DNA of 64,000 bases from Cytobacillus oceanisediminis (GCF_004366035.1 NZ_SOEE01000001.1:806001-870000); one strand, 5' to 3'. Shown: positions 19,163-29,389, numbered from the stretch's first letter. Translations and numbers: made by a program. Notes: generated from the letters alone by a model not told the origin.

Positions 19163-20260
19163 TTAATCAACCTTTTCAAGGCGGGGGTTTGGACGATAAC
19201 GGCGTCCTGCCTTAGCTGCATGCTTACCGTCAATCATTACATTGTCTCCAGTGAATCCTGTGGTGATCTTCAGCAGGCTGCTTCCAATTCCATAGGTATC
19301 AACAGGAACACCCTGTTCTTCAAATTCACGGATTCGGGATTCAGTAAAACCGCCGCTCACCACAATCTTCACATGTTGGAACCCTTCATCATCCAGTGCT
19401 TTTCTTAAAGCAAAAATCAGTTCTGCATTGACCCCGCGCGGGTCAAACGTTCCCAGCAAATGCTGATTTCTTAAGAAATATTGATCAATCATGGTTCTTG
19501 ATGTGTCAACCCGGACACCTTTAAGCTCTTTGCCAAAGGCTCTTGCCACTTTCAGGGAATCGGTGATGGCATCATTGTTGTAGTCTACCAGAGCTACTAA
19601 ATCGTCTTCAGGAAACGTCTCCTGATAAGCCTTAGTAGATGCAACGATATCTCCCTCGAACATTTGGATCAATGCATGCGGCATTGTTCCCATGCCTTTT
19701 TTGCCCCACCATTCATTCATGGCATGCGTGGCCTGGGCTGTTGCACCCCCAATAAAGGCTGCATAGCCATCTCCTGCCTGGGTGATATAATGATCATCCC
19801 GGTCCCCCATGAAGATGACCTGCTTTTGAACACCAGAAACACCTGCTGCTTTCACCACATTATAGACATTCGTAGCAACTGAAGTTCTTCTGGCCAATAT
19901 GCCGTCAATTATTCCTTCGAGATATCCGAAATCCTGATATCTTCCTGTTATGGTTAAAACTGTTTCAAAGGGTGAAATCTTGTCACCGTCTTTTAATGAA
20001 TGGATTTCCAGATCATCCGGGCGGTCCGCAAATGTTTTTAGTAGCGCAATGACTTCATCCGTACCGCATAGAACGGCATGATTTTTTTGGAAAAACTGCA
20101 TGGTTACGATTTTATCCTCGTGAAATTTCTTAACAATTTCTCTTGTCTTAAGGAAGTAAACCGCTGAAAACCAGCCATCTCTTACACGTTCATCGAATTT
20201 AAAAGTCTGGTTTGTCAGACGTTTGATTTCTCCTTTAACCTTCATTTCAATTTCCTTCAT
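19163..20260 (-). CDS. Nicotinate phosphoribosyltransferase
   Basis: Preiss-Handler NAD salvage enzyme (nicotinate + PRPP + ATP to nicotinate mononucleotide), 365 aa, of the shorter archaeal/Firmicute subgroup. Visible signatures: N-terminal LTNQTFKFDERVRDGWFSAVYF, RRTSVATNVYNVV, FIGGATAQATHAMNEWWG, GTMPHALIQMF, LVDYNNDAITDSL, VRVDTSRT and VSGGFTESRI with IGSSL, the PRPP- and substrate-binding barrel. AAGGAGC precedes the ATG. It sits between sftA and the unknown 217-aa gene. B. subtilis has PncB at a different locus, so this may be a second, distinct enzyme. Confidence 0.93.
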   Translation of the reverse strand: MKEIEMKVKGEIKRLTNQTFKFDERVRDGWFSAVYFLKTREIVKKFHEDKIVTMQFFQKNHAVLCGTDEVIALLKTFADRPDDLEIHSLKDGDKISPFETVLTITGRYQDFGYLEGIIDGILARRTSVATNVYNVVKAAGVSGVQKQVIFMGDRDDHYITQAGDGYAAFIGGATAQATHAMNEWWGKKGMGTMPHALIQMFEGDIVASTKAYQETFPEDDLVALVDYNNDAITDSLKVARAFGKELKGVRVDTSRTMIDQYFLRNQHLLGTFDPRGVNAELIFALRKALDDEGFQHVKIVVSGGFTESRIREFEEQGVPVDTYGIGSSLLKITTGFTGDNVMIDGKHAAKAGRRYRPNPRLEKVD

Positions 20261-20280
20261 CCCTAAAGCTCCTTAGAAAC

Positions 20281-20305
20281 ATTAAAGAAAGCAGGTGCGC
20301 CTGCT
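20281..20305 (-). terminator. Probable terminator of sftA
   Basis: Minus strand AGCAGG, loop CGCA, CCTGCT followed by TTCTTTAAT. The spacer up to the sftA stop also contains GC-rich self-complementary blocks (GCCGGCAG, GGCGGGC). Confidence 0.55.
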
Positions 20306-20426
20306 GACTTGTGTTTGCAAGGAGCAGGCCTCTATGCCGGCAGCCCGCCAGCTTAAGAATGCTTTCTTCGTTTATCGTAGTTGTTATTCATATTATTTTA
20401 AACATGCAAGTAAAGAATACCATGGA

Positions 20427-23400
20427 TTAATTTAATGTACTAGTCTCTTGTATAGATTCAAGATCAGCTTCTGTAATGAGGACATCCCTTGGCTTGCTGC
20501 CTCTATTTTCAGAAATGAACCCTTGTTTTTCCATCATATCAATCAGCCTGGCTGCCCTATTATAGCCTATTTTAAATCTTCTTTGCAGGCTTGAAGTGGA
20601 AGCTGCTCCCTGATCAACAACAAACTCGCATGCTTCAAAAAATAACTCATCCTCTTCTTCTATTGCATGAGCTTTTTTCAGAAGTTCTTCCTGCTCAAAT
20701 AAATAGTCAGGATCGCGTTCCCTCCGTACATGAGCAACCACATCATCAATTTCTTTATCTGAAACAAATGTCCCCTGCAGCCTCACTGGCTTTGAGGAGC
20801 CGTTTTCAAGGAAAAGCATATCTCCCCGGCCAAGCAATTTTTCAGCTCCGCTAATATCAATGATTGTTCTTGAATCGATTTGGGATGACACAGAGAATGC
20901 AATTCTTGTAGGCACATTCGCCTTGATTAAACCGGTAATAACATCCACGGAAGGACGCTGGGTTGCGATAATCAGATGAATTCCGCAGGCACGGGCTTTT
21001 TGTGCAATCCGGCAAATGGCTTCTTCCACATCGGCCGGCGACATCATCATTAAGTCAGCCAGCTCATCAATCACAATGACCATAAATGGCAGCTTCTCTG
21101 AATATTGCTGATGCTCTTCTGCCAGCTCATTAAAACGGTTTATATCTCTCACACCTGCATGGGCAAACAACTCATATCTGCGTTCCATCTCCTCGACAGC
21201 CCACTTCAAGGCTGCCGTTGCTGCTTTTACATCGGTAATAACCGGGCTGACCAAATGTGGAATTCGATTATATGGTGCAAGTTCGACCATTTTTGGGTCG
21301 ATCAGAAGAAGCTTCAATTCATCGGGACTCGCCTTATACAGCAGGCTTACCAGGATCGTGTTAATACAGACGCTTTTCCCCGACCCCGTTGCACCGGCAA
21401 TCAAACCATGAGGCATTTTCCGTAAATCCGTCACAATCGGCTTCCCTGAGATATCAAGCCCCAGCACAGCCGTTAATGGGGATTGGCCAGTCTGGAACTC
21501 CGGGGTGCTGATGATCTCACTAATAAATACCGGACGGCTTCTCTGGTTTGGAACCTCAATGCCGATTGTATGCTTTCCTGGTATTGGCGCTTCGATCCGA
21601 ATATCCCTTGCTGCCAGACTCAGCTTTATATCATCTGAGAGGTTCGTGATTTTATTCACCTTGACACCTGGTTCAGGCTGTACTTCAAACCTTGTTACAG
21701 AAGGTCCTTGAGTAACATTAACCACCCTCGCCCTGACATTGAAATTTTGCAGTGTAGAGTTTAACATCTGTTCCTGTTCGTAAAGCCAATCGGAAGCTTC
21801 CTCCATGATTACTGGCGATGTCAGCAATGTCTGGGAAGGGAATTGGTAATAAAAAATTTCTTCGTCATCCTGATATGTCTGTTTATCTTCAAATCGGTCC
21901 ATTTCTGAAGCAGGCGGCGACTGCTCTGCAGGTTCTTCCATAGGCAAATGGTTCTTCGGTGGATGATCCTCGATCTTTTCTGCTGCAGCAGCAGACTGCT
22001 GGATATTTTCTGGCGGAAACATAGCGATATTATTTTTTTTTTCATCTGACGGTCTTGCCATCTTATCCTGCTGATTCAGTTTTTTTCTGTCATTATTCAG
22101 CATGATGACATTAAATGGAATTGACCCTCTTGATGAAGAATTCTTCTCTTCCTGGACATTTTCTTCCTGCTGCGGGGTTGAAGCAGTAGACTTTGTTTCC
22201 GTTTCTAGGCATTCATTTATATCTGCAGTCTGTTTTTCCTCTGCATCCTCAGCCCTGTTTGTATCAGAAATCAGCTCAGCCTGAGAAGAGAACGAGCCTG
22301 TTATTTCCCCGCTATCTTCAGGATCAGAACTTAATTCAGCTTTATCAGGCGTCTCCGGTCCTTCTGCTTGTGAGTTTCCTTCTTCTAAGTTTATATGGAT
22401 AAACTTTTCCGAGTCACTTTTAGCATCAATCCCTAAATCGTTATGGAATTCATTTTTTTCTGCATCCTTTTCAGCTTCAATCTCAAGGATCGCATGAGAT
22501 CTCAATTCGCTCTTTCCTGAGAGTTCTGCTGTGTATTCTTCTTTTTCTTCTTCGTGCAGAGCCTCTTCAATCAAGTTTGCGAGCGATCTGCTGATTTCCG
22601 ATTCTTTTTTATGACCTATGCGATCCTCACTGCTGGGAGATTCATCGTCTGGTCTGGAAGATCCAAGCTGTCTGGCAGGTTCCTTATGATCTTGCCAGGC
22701 AGGATGTGCTTCTTCATGCTGCTCTGTTTTTTGGTAATCTTCAGGTACTTCAAACATTAATTCAGACGCTTCACCTATTTTGTATCTTTTTGCTGCAGGT
22801 TCCTCTGTTTCCAATGCAGAAGCCTGTGCCTGGAAAGCTTTCTGTTTATCGGAAATGACAGTTTCTCTTTCATCAACCGAAACAGCATCGGTTACCTTCG
22901 GCCGATTGGGAGGAGTCTGCTGAATTTTGCGCATAACCTCATCGTATGTAAGTTCCCTGTGGTTATATTCCTGTTCCCCGTTATCTGAATTATCTTTCTG
23001 GGCATTTGGCCGTGGTCTCTTAAATCCATATATCGGAGATGGAATTTCTGTTGGCTGGAAAGGCCTTTTCTTGCTCGCAGCCTCTCTTTCATTACGGGTC
23101 AGAATTTTTTCTTCACTGGCAGGTGCTGGCGCAGCCTTCCTTTGCCGCTCCCTATCTGCGGAACGAGGAGACCTTTTTTCATGGATTGGAGTATCCACAG
23201 GCTTTTTCTGCCATTCCGTTTCTCCTGCCCTGGATTTCCGTTTTTCAGTTTTATTTACAGGCTTCCCACGATTATGATCCTGTCGATTATGATCCTGTCT
23301 TTGCTGCCTCTTATTCTCCCGTTCTGCTTCATGGTCAGGTATGACCGGAAAACGGAATTGGCCTTTAGGGTATTGATAGACTACTTTAGCATCTATGTCT

Positions 23401-23531
23401 CTTGAACTTTCTTTTGTTCTTTTAGAAGTCGGCTGCTTTTCATAGTTAGGCTCATCTGCATGTTCTTCAAATTCCTCATATTCTTCCTCATCACTTTTAA
23501 ACACATGGAATAGCTTTTTAATCCAGCTCAT
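20427..23531 (-). CDS. sftA: DNA translocase SftA (FtsK/SpoIIIE family)
   Basis: 1034 aa soluble DNA motor that clears DNA from the division septum in B. subtilis (YtpT). Residues 1-590 form a long hydrophilic, Glu/Lys/Ser-rich linker without membrane segments, the feature separating SftA from SpoIIIE. The motor has Walker [12 protein letters not shown] at about residue 710, [16 protein letters not shown], Walker [16 protein letters not shown] and [15 protein letters not shown]-terminal gamma winged helix follows ([16 protein letters not shown], then [17 protein letters not shown]). The linker is somewhat longer than in B. subtilis (952 aa total). The ribosome site is weak (AAAGAG). Confidence 0.95.
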   Translation of the reverse strand: MSWIKKLFHVFKSDEEEYEEFEEHADEPNYEKQPTSKRTKESSRDIDAKVVYQYPKGQFRFPVIPDHEAERENKRQQRQDHNRQDHNRGKPVNKTEKRKSRAGETEWQKKPVDTPIHEKRSPRSADRERQRKAAPAPASEEKILTRNEREAASKKRPFQPTEIPSPIYGFKRPRPNAQKDNSDNGEQEYNHRELTYDEVMRKIQQTPPNRPKVTDAVSVDERETVISDKQKAFQAQASALETEEPAAKRYKIGEASELMFEVPEDYQKTEQHEEAHPAWQDHKEPARQLGSSRPDDESPSSEDRIGHKKESEISRSLANLIEEALHEEEKEEYTAELSGKSELRSHAILEIEAEKDAEKNEFHNDLGIDAKSDSEKFIHINLEEGNSQAEGPETPDKAELSSDPEDSGEITGSFSSQAELISDTNRAEDAEEKQTADINECLETETKSTASTPQQEENVQEEKNSSSRGSIPFNVIMLNNDRKKLNQQDKMARPSDEKKNNIAMFPPENIQQSAAAAEKIEDHPPKNHLPMEEPAEQSPPASEMDRFEDKQTYQDDEEIFYYQFPSQTLLTSPVIMEEASDWLYEQEQMLNSTLQNFNVRARVVNVTQGPSVTRFEVQPEPGVKVNKITNLSDDIKLSLAARDIRIEAPIPGKHTIGIEVPNQRSRPVFISEIISTPEFQTGQSPLTAVLGLDISGKPIVTDLRKMPHGLIAGATGSGKSVCINTILVSLLYKASPDELKLLLIDPKMVELAPYNRIPHLVSPVITDVKAATAALKWAVEEMERRYELFAHAGVRDINRFNELAEEHQQYSEKLPFMVIVIDELADLMMMSPADVEEAICRIAQKARACGIHLIIATQRPSVDVITGLIKANVPTRIAFSVSSQIDSRTIIDISGAEKLLGRGDMLFLENGSSKPVRLQGTFVSDKEIDDVVAHVRRERDPDYLFEQEELLKKAHAIEEEDELFFEACEFVVDQGAASTSSLQRRFKIGYNRAARLIDMMEKQGFISENRGSKPRDVLITEADLESIQETSTLN

Positions 23532-23832
23532 TTATATCAACTCTTTCTATTAAAAACTTTGTTAGACTTTCTATATTATTTTAGCAGTTATTCACAGATT
23601 TTGAATAAGAAATCCGAGAATGAGTCCTTATAAAGACAGAATGGGTAAATTTACAAACAAACTAAAGGCTACAGACATACTTTCGACTCAGGCGGGTGAT
23701 TAAAGGTTCATAAGTAGAGATTTACAAGGAACTGTTTAACATTCATATAAAATAACTGATCTATATTAATCATTCGGTAATGACTCCTGGAGGTTTATTG
23801 CCTTGTTTTCAGGAAGAATCAGTGCGTTAAAC
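23532..23832. other. Intergenic spacer upstream of sftA, no gene recognised
   Basis: About 300 AT-rich bases between sftA and the ytpQ terminator. In B. subtilis this interval carries ytpR/ytpS. No open frame with a ribosome site, no RNA element and no repeat copy was recognised; the sftA promoter must lie here. An AGGAGG-like block at 23788-23796 is not followed by a credible ORF. Confidence 0.5.
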
Positions 23833-23860
23833 AAAAAAAGGACCACATTGCTGTGACCCT
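23833..23860 (-). terminator. Terminator of ytpQ
   Basis: Minus strand AGGGTCAC / GTGGTCCT (two G-U pairs) followed by TTTTTTG. Confidence 0.75.
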
Positions 23861-23866
23861 AAAAAC

Positions 23867-24667
23867 CTACTTCTTTTTATTCTTACCCAAAATAAATATT
23901 GGTTCAAACTCTCCATTCTCATATAGGAATGACAGGGAAGTAATCGGCACTCTGCCGCTCGCAAAGAAACTCATAGTCATTTGGGCGAGAACGTCATAGC
24001 CTGTTTCATTTTTTATATCAGCAATGATCAATACGTCTTGATGCGGAACGGCAACAGCCATGGATCCTTCTGCTTTCCTGTCCATTTCTTTAATAAAGGA
24101 ATCATTCAGTATTCTGCTTGCATCATATCCATCATTTTTGTTTAAGAAATAGAAAGTATTGCCTGCAACAGTATCCGATTTCATATCTGTCGACAGGGAT
24201 CTTACGTTGAAAAGAGCCGTTTCTCTAATTCTTTCCGGATCCCAGCCCTCTTTTTCCATAAGCTTTGCATCAATGAGGCGATACGTATTTCCGAGATCGA
24301 GCGCATAGTAAATTCGTGTTTCAGCCGTATGTTCATCCGTCAAAAAAGGAATGCCTTCCTGTGACTCAACTGGAAATGAGGTTGATCGGATGACAGGAAA
24401 AATATTTTTTTCATGTCCCGACAAATGGGCATCCTCCACCATTGCTTCCAGGCCTTCCTCCACATAATAAACTACTTCGTCAATCGCTTTTTCCTTTTGC
24501 TCCTGCCATTTAGCAATAATGCCCGGAAGAGAGATAGTAATTCCTTTTCCAGTGTCCTTATTTTCGATTCTGAGCTGATCTTTTTCCCTGTCAAAAGAGA
24601 AAGTCCGGTTTTCTTTTGCTAAGCGCTGCTCCAAATCATTTTTCATCTTTTTGCTATCCATTTTCAT
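23867..24667 (-). CDS. ytpQ: YtpQ, DUF1444 family protein
   Basis: 266 aa soluble protein with no signal peptide. The family N-terminus ([20 protein letters not shown]) and central [13 protein letters not shown] and [13 protein letters not shown] segments match DUF1444/YtpQ. Function unknown. AAGGAGGGG precedes the ATG at 24667; a second ATG two codons later is also usable. It lies downstream of ytpP, from which it is separated by a terminator and a family A remnant, so it likely has its own promoter. Confidence 0.88.
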   Translation of the reverse strand: MKMDSKKMKNDLEQRLAKENRTFSFDREKDQLRIENKDTGKGITISLPGIIAKWQEQKEKAIDEVVYYVEEGLEAMVEDAHLSGHEKNIFPVIRSTSFPVESQEGIPFLTDEHTAETRIYYALDLGNTYRLIDAKLMEKEGWDPERIRETALFNVRSLSTDMKSDTVAGNTFYFLNKNDGYDASRILNDSFIKEMDRKAEGSMAVAVPHQDVLIIADIKNETGYDVLAQMTMSFFASGRVPITSLSFLYENGEFEPIFILGKNKKK

Positions 24668-24711
24668 ATATAAGCCCCTCCTTATGGGGATTGATTTCCG
24701 ACTATCATTTT

Positions 24712-24751
24712 ACACTAATAAACCCTCCTGCTCAAAAGAGATGCAGGAGGG
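24712..24751 (-). terminator. Terminator of the EIIC-ytpP operon
   Basis: Perfect 9-base-pair stem CCCTCCTGC / GCAGGAGGG followed on the minus strand by TTTATTAGTG. Confidence 0.82.
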
Positions 24752-24838
24752 CCTAAAAGCCGAAGCTCCTTTCCCACCCCCGACACCTTGAGAGGGCAGG
24801 AGCTGGAGCTAGACAGTAATCAAAGTAAAAATTTGAAC
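24752..24838 (+). repeat. Family A repeat, short copy
   Basis: Begins CCTAAAAGCCGAAGCTCC and ends GGAGCTAGACAGTAATCAAAG, matching the ends of the other copies; the middle is deleted relative to the 13.6 kb copy. Confidence 0.65.
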
Positions 24839-24855
24839 ACTAAATGTACGCAGGC

Positions 24856-25173
24856 TTATTGTTCAAGAGTTTCAATAAAGTTTTCAATTTCTTCCTGGGT
24901 TTTGCGGTCTTTGCTGACAAAGCGGCCAAGTTCCTGGCCATCCCTGAATCCAATAAAGCTTGGGATCCCAAAGACATCAAGCTCAATGCAAAGATCAATG
25001 AATTGATCGCGATCTACATAAATAAAAGTGTATTCCTTATATTTTGCTTCAATTTCAGGCAATACCGGGTCAATAACCCGGCAATCCGGACACCAGTCAG
25101 CTGAAAACATGAAAATATGTTTCCCATTGCTGCGCATCTCATTAAATTGCTCTGCTGATTCCAGTTTTTTCAC
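24856..25173 (-). CDS. ytpP: Thioredoxin-like protein YtpP
   Basis: 105-aa cytosolic thioredoxin fold with dithiol motif WCPDC (Cys28, Cys31) in FMFSADWCPDCRV and the cis-proline GIPSF. The WCPDC centre differs from WCGPC of TrxA, pointing to a specialised reductase. The start is GTG: its GTGA overlaps the TGA stop of the upstream EIIC-like gene, and GGGGGCG lies upstream. Translational coupling to that membrane protein is therefore likely. B. subtilis YtpP is similar; the exact client is unknown. Confidence 0.9.
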   Translation of the reverse strand: MKKLESAEQFNEMRSNGKHIFMFSADWCPDCRVIDPVLPEIEAKYKEYTFIYVDRDQFIDLCIELDVFGIPSFIGFRDGQELGRFVSKDRKTQEEIENFIETLEQ

Positions 25174-26192
25174 TTTTTTTCGCCCCCTGTGCTGATATGC
25201 ATGTCTCCAAATTGGATCCAGCCTTTTTTCCTCATATATTCAGATAATATCAGGCTGATAAGCGCCGGTCCAATAAAATGCAATATAATGACCTTCATCC
25301 AAACATCTGAACCAAAGCCCATCGTTGTAAAAGTCATTATCTGGCCAACCAGCCCGCTTGTTCCCATGCCTGCTCCTGCAGCATTGTTCTCCATTAGCCA
25401 GACGGTCGTTCCGAAGGGTGCCAGGACCGCACCTGCAAGGGTAGGAGGAATAAGAATACGCGGATTTTTAATAATGTTAGCTACCTGCAGCATGGATGTT
25501 CCTATTCCAATCGCTACTAATCCGCCCATTTTATTTTCCCTGAAGCTGCTCACTGCGAATCCGACCATTTGTGCTGCACAGCCAATCGTGGCAGCTCCTG
25601 CTGCAACTCCGTGCAGATCAAGCATAAGCGCAATGGCGGCTGAAGAAATGGGAGCCGTCAAGGCAAGGCCCATTAATATCGCCACAATGATGCCCATGAT
25701 GATTGGCCTTTGCTCTGTCCCCCACATGATCAGGCTGCCAAAGCTCTTCATTCCATAATCGATCCCAGGGCCAATTAATGTTGAAACGATATAACCTGCC
25801 ATAATTGTAACCAGCGGTGTTACAATGATATCAACCTTTGTTTCCTTACTGACCAGTTTTCCAAGCTCTGTGGAAATAAGGGCAGCCGCGAAACTCCCTG
25901 CCGGACCGCCAAGTGCCGCGCCGGCAGCCCCGCTGGCAATAGCAGAAAAGATAACCAGAGGCGGCGCATTAAGTCCGTACGCAACTGCAACACCAATTGC
26001 AGGTCCCATAAGCCCCATAGCCAGAGTGCCCATATCCTGCAGATATTTGAAATCTGTCTGTTGTCCAATTGTCTTAATAATTAGCCCAATGATCAGCGAA
26101 GCGAATAATCCAAGGGCCATGCTGCTCAGTGCATCTATAAAATATACTTTAGGTGAAAGGGTTACCCCTTTTCTATTCAGAAAGGCTCTCAT
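25170..26192 (-). CDS. PTS EIIC-like membrane transporter (PfoR-type)
   Basis: 340 aa, about ten hydrophobic segments, with the Gly/Ala-rich repeats of the EIIC_2/PfoR family (MGTLAMGLMGPAIGVAVAYG, GAAGAALGGPAGSFAAALIS, GPGIDYGMKSFGSLIMWGTE). No EIIA or EIIB domain is fused or encoded next to it, and no phosphorylatable His/Cys signature was recognised, so PTS coupling is uncertain. ATG at 26192 (MRAFLNRKGVTLS) is chosen for AGGGGG 8 bases upstream; the 15-residue in-frame extension is rejected. It overlaps ytpP by four bases. Confidence 0.85.
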   Translation of the reverse strand: MRAFLNRKGVTLSPKVYFIDALSSMALGLFASLIIGLIIKTIGQQTDFKYLQDMGTLAMGLMGPAIGVAVAYGLNAPPLVIFSAIASGAAGAALGGPAGSFAAALISTELGKLVSKETKVDIIVTPLVTIMAGYIVSTLIGPGIDYGMKSFGSLIMWGTEQRPIIMGIIVAILMGLALTAPISSAAIALMLDLHGVAAGAATIGCAAQMVGFAVSSFRENKMGGLVAIGIGTSMLQVANIIKNPRILIPPTLAGAVLAPFGTTVWLMENNAAGAGMGTSGLVGQIMTFTTMGFGSDVWMKVIILHFIGPALISLILSEYMRKKGWIQFGDMHISTGGEKK

Positions 26193-26336
26193 TATTTTCC
26201 CCCTATGTAAAAGTTCTGCAACTATAAGATAACACATGTAAAGACACTTGTAATATAAAATCTTTTGTATTCTTATTGTTCTTTATAATAGGGGTTTTCT
26301 ATCATAATTTATTAAAAATAAATTCTTTTAAAAAAA

Positions 26337-26368
26337 TGCAAAACAAAAACGAAGGACATTGCCCTTCG
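26337..26368 (-). terminator. Terminator of the lipoprotein gene
   Basis: Minus strand CGAAGG / CCTTCG followed by TTTTTGTTTTG, adjacent to the stop codon. Confidence 0.82.
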
Positions 26369-26370
26369 CT

Positions 26371-26883
26371 TTAGTTCTTCACCTGGACAGAATTAGCAAT
26401 CTCCATCATTGCAGCGGCCTCTGAGGATAAATTTCTGGTCCCAGCCTGCGTAGATAATTTTACTCCGCCAATTCCGACTACCAATTCATGCTCGTCTTTT
26501 TTCCCGCTGTTGATTAACAGGAAGCCATTATGTCCATCTTTTGTATACGTCTCTTTAACTTCATATTCATCTTTTTGCTTTATGGTAGCATCATATACAA
26601 CCTTGCTGTCCGGACCTTCGTGCTGGTTGTAAAAAAGGATATACCGTTTGGAGCCATTTTTTAAAATGATGTTATTTGGACTTTCCTCTTCTACTTCGTA
26701 GCCGAAAGGCAAATAATATTCTATATCTTCAAACTCATGATTTGTCTTTTCAGGTGATAGGTTAAATGCTTCCTCTGCAGCATTCTTTGCGGCAGCTTGC
26801 TCTTCTTCCAAGGATGCTGAACAGGCACTGAGCAGTATAAATGAAATTAATAAGAGCAAGGCTGCGGTGAATCTTTTATACAT
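26371..26883 (-). CDS. Putative lipoprotein
   Basis: 170 aa. N-terminus MYKRF, a hydrophobic core and lipobox LLSAC give a type II signal peptide with the lipidated cysteine at about residue 21. The mature part is hydrophilic (PFGYEVEEESPNNIILKNGSKRYILFYNQ) without a recognised domain. ATG at 26883 has AAGGAGGGG at proper distance; seven extra in-frame residues to 26904 would spoil the signal peptide. Divergent from ytoQ. Function unknown, presumably anchored on the outer face of the membrane. Confidence 0.85.
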   Translation of the reverse strand: MYKRFTAALLLLISFILLSACSASLEEEQAAAKNAAEEAFNLSPEKTNHEFEDIEYYLPFGYEVEEESPNNIILKNGSKRYILFYNQHEGPDSKVVYDATIKQKDEYEVKETYTKDGHNGFLLINSGKKDEHELVVGIGGVKLSTQAGTRNLSSEAAAMMEIANSVQVKN

Positions 26884-27045
26884 AATAAAGTCCCCTCCTT
26901 GCATGGAATCTCATATTCTTCCCTATCATACATTTCTTCTTAATAGTCTGACAACCCTTCATATAAGGATTGAGAGCCTTTTAACTGCGTTACTTCTTAG
27001 AAGAAATGTTAAAATATAAGAATATTGCATAAAGGAGGAAATAGA

Positions 27046-27492
27046 ATGGAAATAACCGTCTATTTAGCAGGTGAAATACATTCCAATTGGCGCAATGAAT
27101 TAAAGGAGAAAGCTAAATCACTTCAGCTGCCTGTTCATTTTACAGGCCCTATGGAAAACCATGACCGTTCTGATATGATCGGAGAGGAAATTCTCGGGAA
27201 GCAGCCGGATGCAATCTTCCGTGATGAAGCCGCTTCAAGCATCAATAACTTAAGAACACAGCTTCTTATGCAAAAATCAGATCTGGTGATTGCTTTGTTT
27301 GGTGAAAAGTATAAACAATGGAACACTGCCATGGACGCAAGTGCTGCTGCTGCACTTGGAAAACCGCTGATCCTCATCCGTCCCAATGAGCTTCATCACC
27401 CTTTAAAGGAGCTGTCAAGTAAAGCAAATGTTACAGTTGAAACGGTCAACCAGGCCTTGAAAGTTTTGTCGTACATCTTCGAAACCGAATAG
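27046..27492 (+). CDS. ytoQ: YtoQ family protein
   Basis: 148 aa, related to nucleoside 2-deoxyribosyltransferase-like folds. N-terminus MEITVYLAGEIHSNWRNEL and later KSDLVIALFGEKYKQWNTAMDA show a Rossmann-like hydrophobic-strand/Asp pattern. Substrate unknown. ATG at 27046 is chosen because AAAGGAGGAA is 5-6 bases upstream and the product starts like B. subtilis YtoQ; a longer in-frame start at 27025 lacks a site. Convergent with the DUF84 gene, sharing a terminator. Confidence 0.9.
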   Translation: MEITVYLAGEIHSNWRNELKEKAKSLQLPVHFTGPMENHDRSDMIGEEILGKQPDAIFRDEAASSINNLRTQLLMQKSDLVIALFGEKYKQWNTAMDASAAAALGKPLILIRPNELHHPLKELSSKANVTVETVNQALKVLSYIFETE

Positions 27493-27493
27493 A

Positions 27494-27528
27494 AAAAAGG
27501 GGGTTAGCACTATGCTAGCCCCTTTTTC
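27494..27528. terminator. Bidirectional terminator between ytoQ and the DUF84 gene
   Basis: Stem AGGGGGTTAGCA / TGCTAGCCCCTTTTT with A-rich left and T-rich right flanks. It overlaps the stop codon of the minus-strand gene. Confidence 0.9.
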
Positions 27529-28027
27529 TATATTCATATTGTCCAATAAGAAGCTTCATGACATGTGAGAACATGTCAGCACGATTAATTTGCCCATTTG
27601 TAAAAATCCCAACAGCTCCTTCATTTTTGCGGACATTTTCTTTTTTTGCGTAATCATCCATTACAGGGCCAAGTTCTTCGCCAGCCAAAAGCCGGGCTGC
27701 AACCCCATCAGGTAGAGGAATCCTGGCTCCGCCAGCAATAATCGGAGGCTGCCCTTTTTCCGCCAGAGCCCCCCAATTACAGAGAAATAGCCCGTATTCT
27801 GTTTTTTGCACACCGCCCTCGAGGCCAATACCAATTTGTCCGCGGGATGCTTGGAGTGATCCATATGCTCTGTTGATGGCCCCTTTTATGGTTTCTTCAT
27901 CCGAGAATGGCTGGTCGTTCACTCCTGAGGGCACATCTTCGGACATAATAACAGCTTCATAATGGCTAAAAGCAGTTTGTACTGCCAAAATCTTTGCGGG
28001 ATTTTTTGAACCAATGATGACTTTCAT
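27515..28027 (-). CDS. Inosine/xanthosine triphosphatase (YjjX/DUF84 family)
   Basis: 170 aa house-cleaning NTPase hydrolysing non-canonical ITP/XTP. The family N-terminus MKVIIGSKNPAKILAVQTAF and the motif GIGLEGGVQ followed later by EGAVGIFTNG are visible. AAGGAGC precedes the ATG. It lies downstream of ytoP but separated by a terminator. Confidence 0.88.
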   Translation of the reverse strand: MKVIIGSKNPAKILAVQTAFSHYEAVIMSEDVPSGVNDQPFSDEETIKGAINRAYGSLQASRGQIGIGLEGGVQKTEYGLFLCNWGALAEKGQPPIIAGGARIPLPDGVAARLLAGEELGPVMDDYAKKENVRKNEGAVGIFTNGQINRADMFSHVMKLLIGQYEYRKRG

Positions 28028-28048
28028 GAGAGCTCCTTTCTTATTACA

Positions 28049-28075
28049 GGAAAAAGAGACAGCATCTGCTGTCTC
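28049..28075 (-). terminator. Terminator of ytoP
   Basis: Stem GAGACAGCA / TGCTGTCTC followed on the minus strand by TTTTTCC, placed between ytoP and the DUF84 gene. Confidence 0.85.
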
Positions 28076-28081
28076 ATCTGC

Positions 28082-29155
28082 TTAACTGTTTTGACGGATG
28101 GTTTCTACTGTTGAACGGTCACAGGCTTTTACTAATTTAACAAGCAATTCCTTTGCTGCTGCATAATCATCGACATGCACAATGGATGCATGTGTGTGAA
28201 TATAACGGGAGCAAATGCCGATTACTGCACTTGGAACACCTTCATTGGATATGTGAACTTTACCTGCATCTGTTCCGCCTTGCGAGACAAAATACTGATA
28301 AGGAATGTTGTTCGTTTCAGCTGTATCCAGAACAAATTCCCTCATGCCGCGGTGTGTTACCATTGAACGGTCCAGTATCCGCAGAAGTGCTCCTTTGCCT
28401 AAATGGCCGAACTCGTTTTTATCCCCGGTCATATCGTTGGCAGGACTTGCATCCAAAGCAAAGAAAATATCAGGATTAATCATATTTGCTGCTGTCTGTG
28501 CACCTCTTAAGCCAACCTCTTCCTGAACTGTTGCTCCGGAATAGAGAATATTGGGAAGTGATTCACTCTGGACTTCCTCTAAAAGTTCCACAGCCAAACC
28601 ACAGCCGTAACGGTTATCCCATGCTTTCGCCAGGATTTTCTTTTCATTTGCCATTGGTGTAAATGGACAAATCGGCAGAATTTGCTGTCCTGGCTTAATG
28701 CCTATTCTTTTCGCATCTTCATGGTCATCTGCACCAATGTCAATCAGCATATTCTTTATTTCCATCGGCTTGCTGCGCTTTGCTTCGTCTAAAAGATGCG
28801 GAGGAATTGAACCGATAACTCCTGTCACCGGTCCATTATCTGTAATAATCTGGACTCTTTGTGCCAGCAAAACCTGGCTCCACCAGCCTCCCAGTGTCTG
28901 AAAACGGATCATGCCATTATCTGTTATGGAAGTGACCATGAATCCAACTTCATCCATATGGCCTGCCACCATAACAGTCGGGCCGCTTTGATCTCCTCTT
29001 TTCACGCCAAAGATGCCTCCAAGCTTATCCTGAACGACTTCTTCTGTATACTGGCTGATTTGTTCGCGCATGAATTTCCGTACTAAATGCTCGTTTCCAG
29101 GCGCCCCTGGCAACTCTGTCAATGTATTAAAAAGCTGCAATGTTTTTTCGTTCAT
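28082..29155 (-). CDS. ytoP: M42 family glutamyl aminopeptidase YtoP
   Basis: 357 aa di-metal aminopeptidase of the M42 tetrahedral (TET) family. Metal and catalytic motifs: [11 protein letters not shown] (His), [10 protein letters not shown] (bridging Asp), [11 protein letters not shown] (catalytic Glu and ligand Glu), FALDASP (Asp) and [10 protein letters not shown] (His). Cytosolic, no signal peptide. AAAGGAG precedes the ATG. Confidence 0.95.
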   Translation of the reverse strand: MNEKTLQLFNTLTELPGAPGNEHLVRKFMREQISQYTEEVVQDKLGGIFGVKRGDQSGPTVMVAGHMDEVGFMVTSITDNGMIRFQTLGGWWSQVLLAQRVQIITDNGPVTGVIGSIPPHLLDEAKRSKPMEIKNMLIDIGADDHEDAKRIGIKPGQQILPICPFTPMANEKKILAKAWDNRYGCGLAVELLEEVQSESLPNILYSGATVQEEVGLRGAQTAANMINPDIFFALDASPANDMTGDKNEFGHLGKGALLRILDRSMVTHRGMREFVLDTAETNNIPYQYFVSQGGTDAGKVHISNEGVPSAVIGICSRYIHTHASIVHVDDYAAAKELLVKLVKACDRSTVETIRQNS

Positions 29156-29389
29156 TATTATTCTCCTTTATCAATTTCCAAATTAATTGGCTATGCAGAT
29201 ATGTATAATTTCATTTTACAGAACTTTCATACGTCTTTCCAGCATTACAGGCAGGAAACTTCGATTGGCGAAATTTAAGCTGTGTATTATTTATTTTAGT
29301 TCAAGCCTATTTTTGATAAGATAGAATTGGAAAACAGAAAAATTTGTAAAAATGTACTGCTTATATCATCAGCCTGGGGAGGTGCAATT

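Noticed and set aside
20261-20426. GC-rich self-complementary spacer considered as another family A copy
   Set aside because: It lacks both the GAAAAGCGxAAG start and the GACAGTTATCGA end; treated as a terminator region only.
22102-23405. Plus-strand open frames opposite the sftA linker
   Set aside because: Shadow frames produced by the Glu/Lys/Ser-rich codon usage of sftA; no ribosome sites or recognisable products.
25170-26192. Reading the EIIC-like gene as a complete PTS permease
   Set aside because: No EIIA/EIIB domains or neighbouring PTS genes; kept as EIIC-like with unknown energy coupling.
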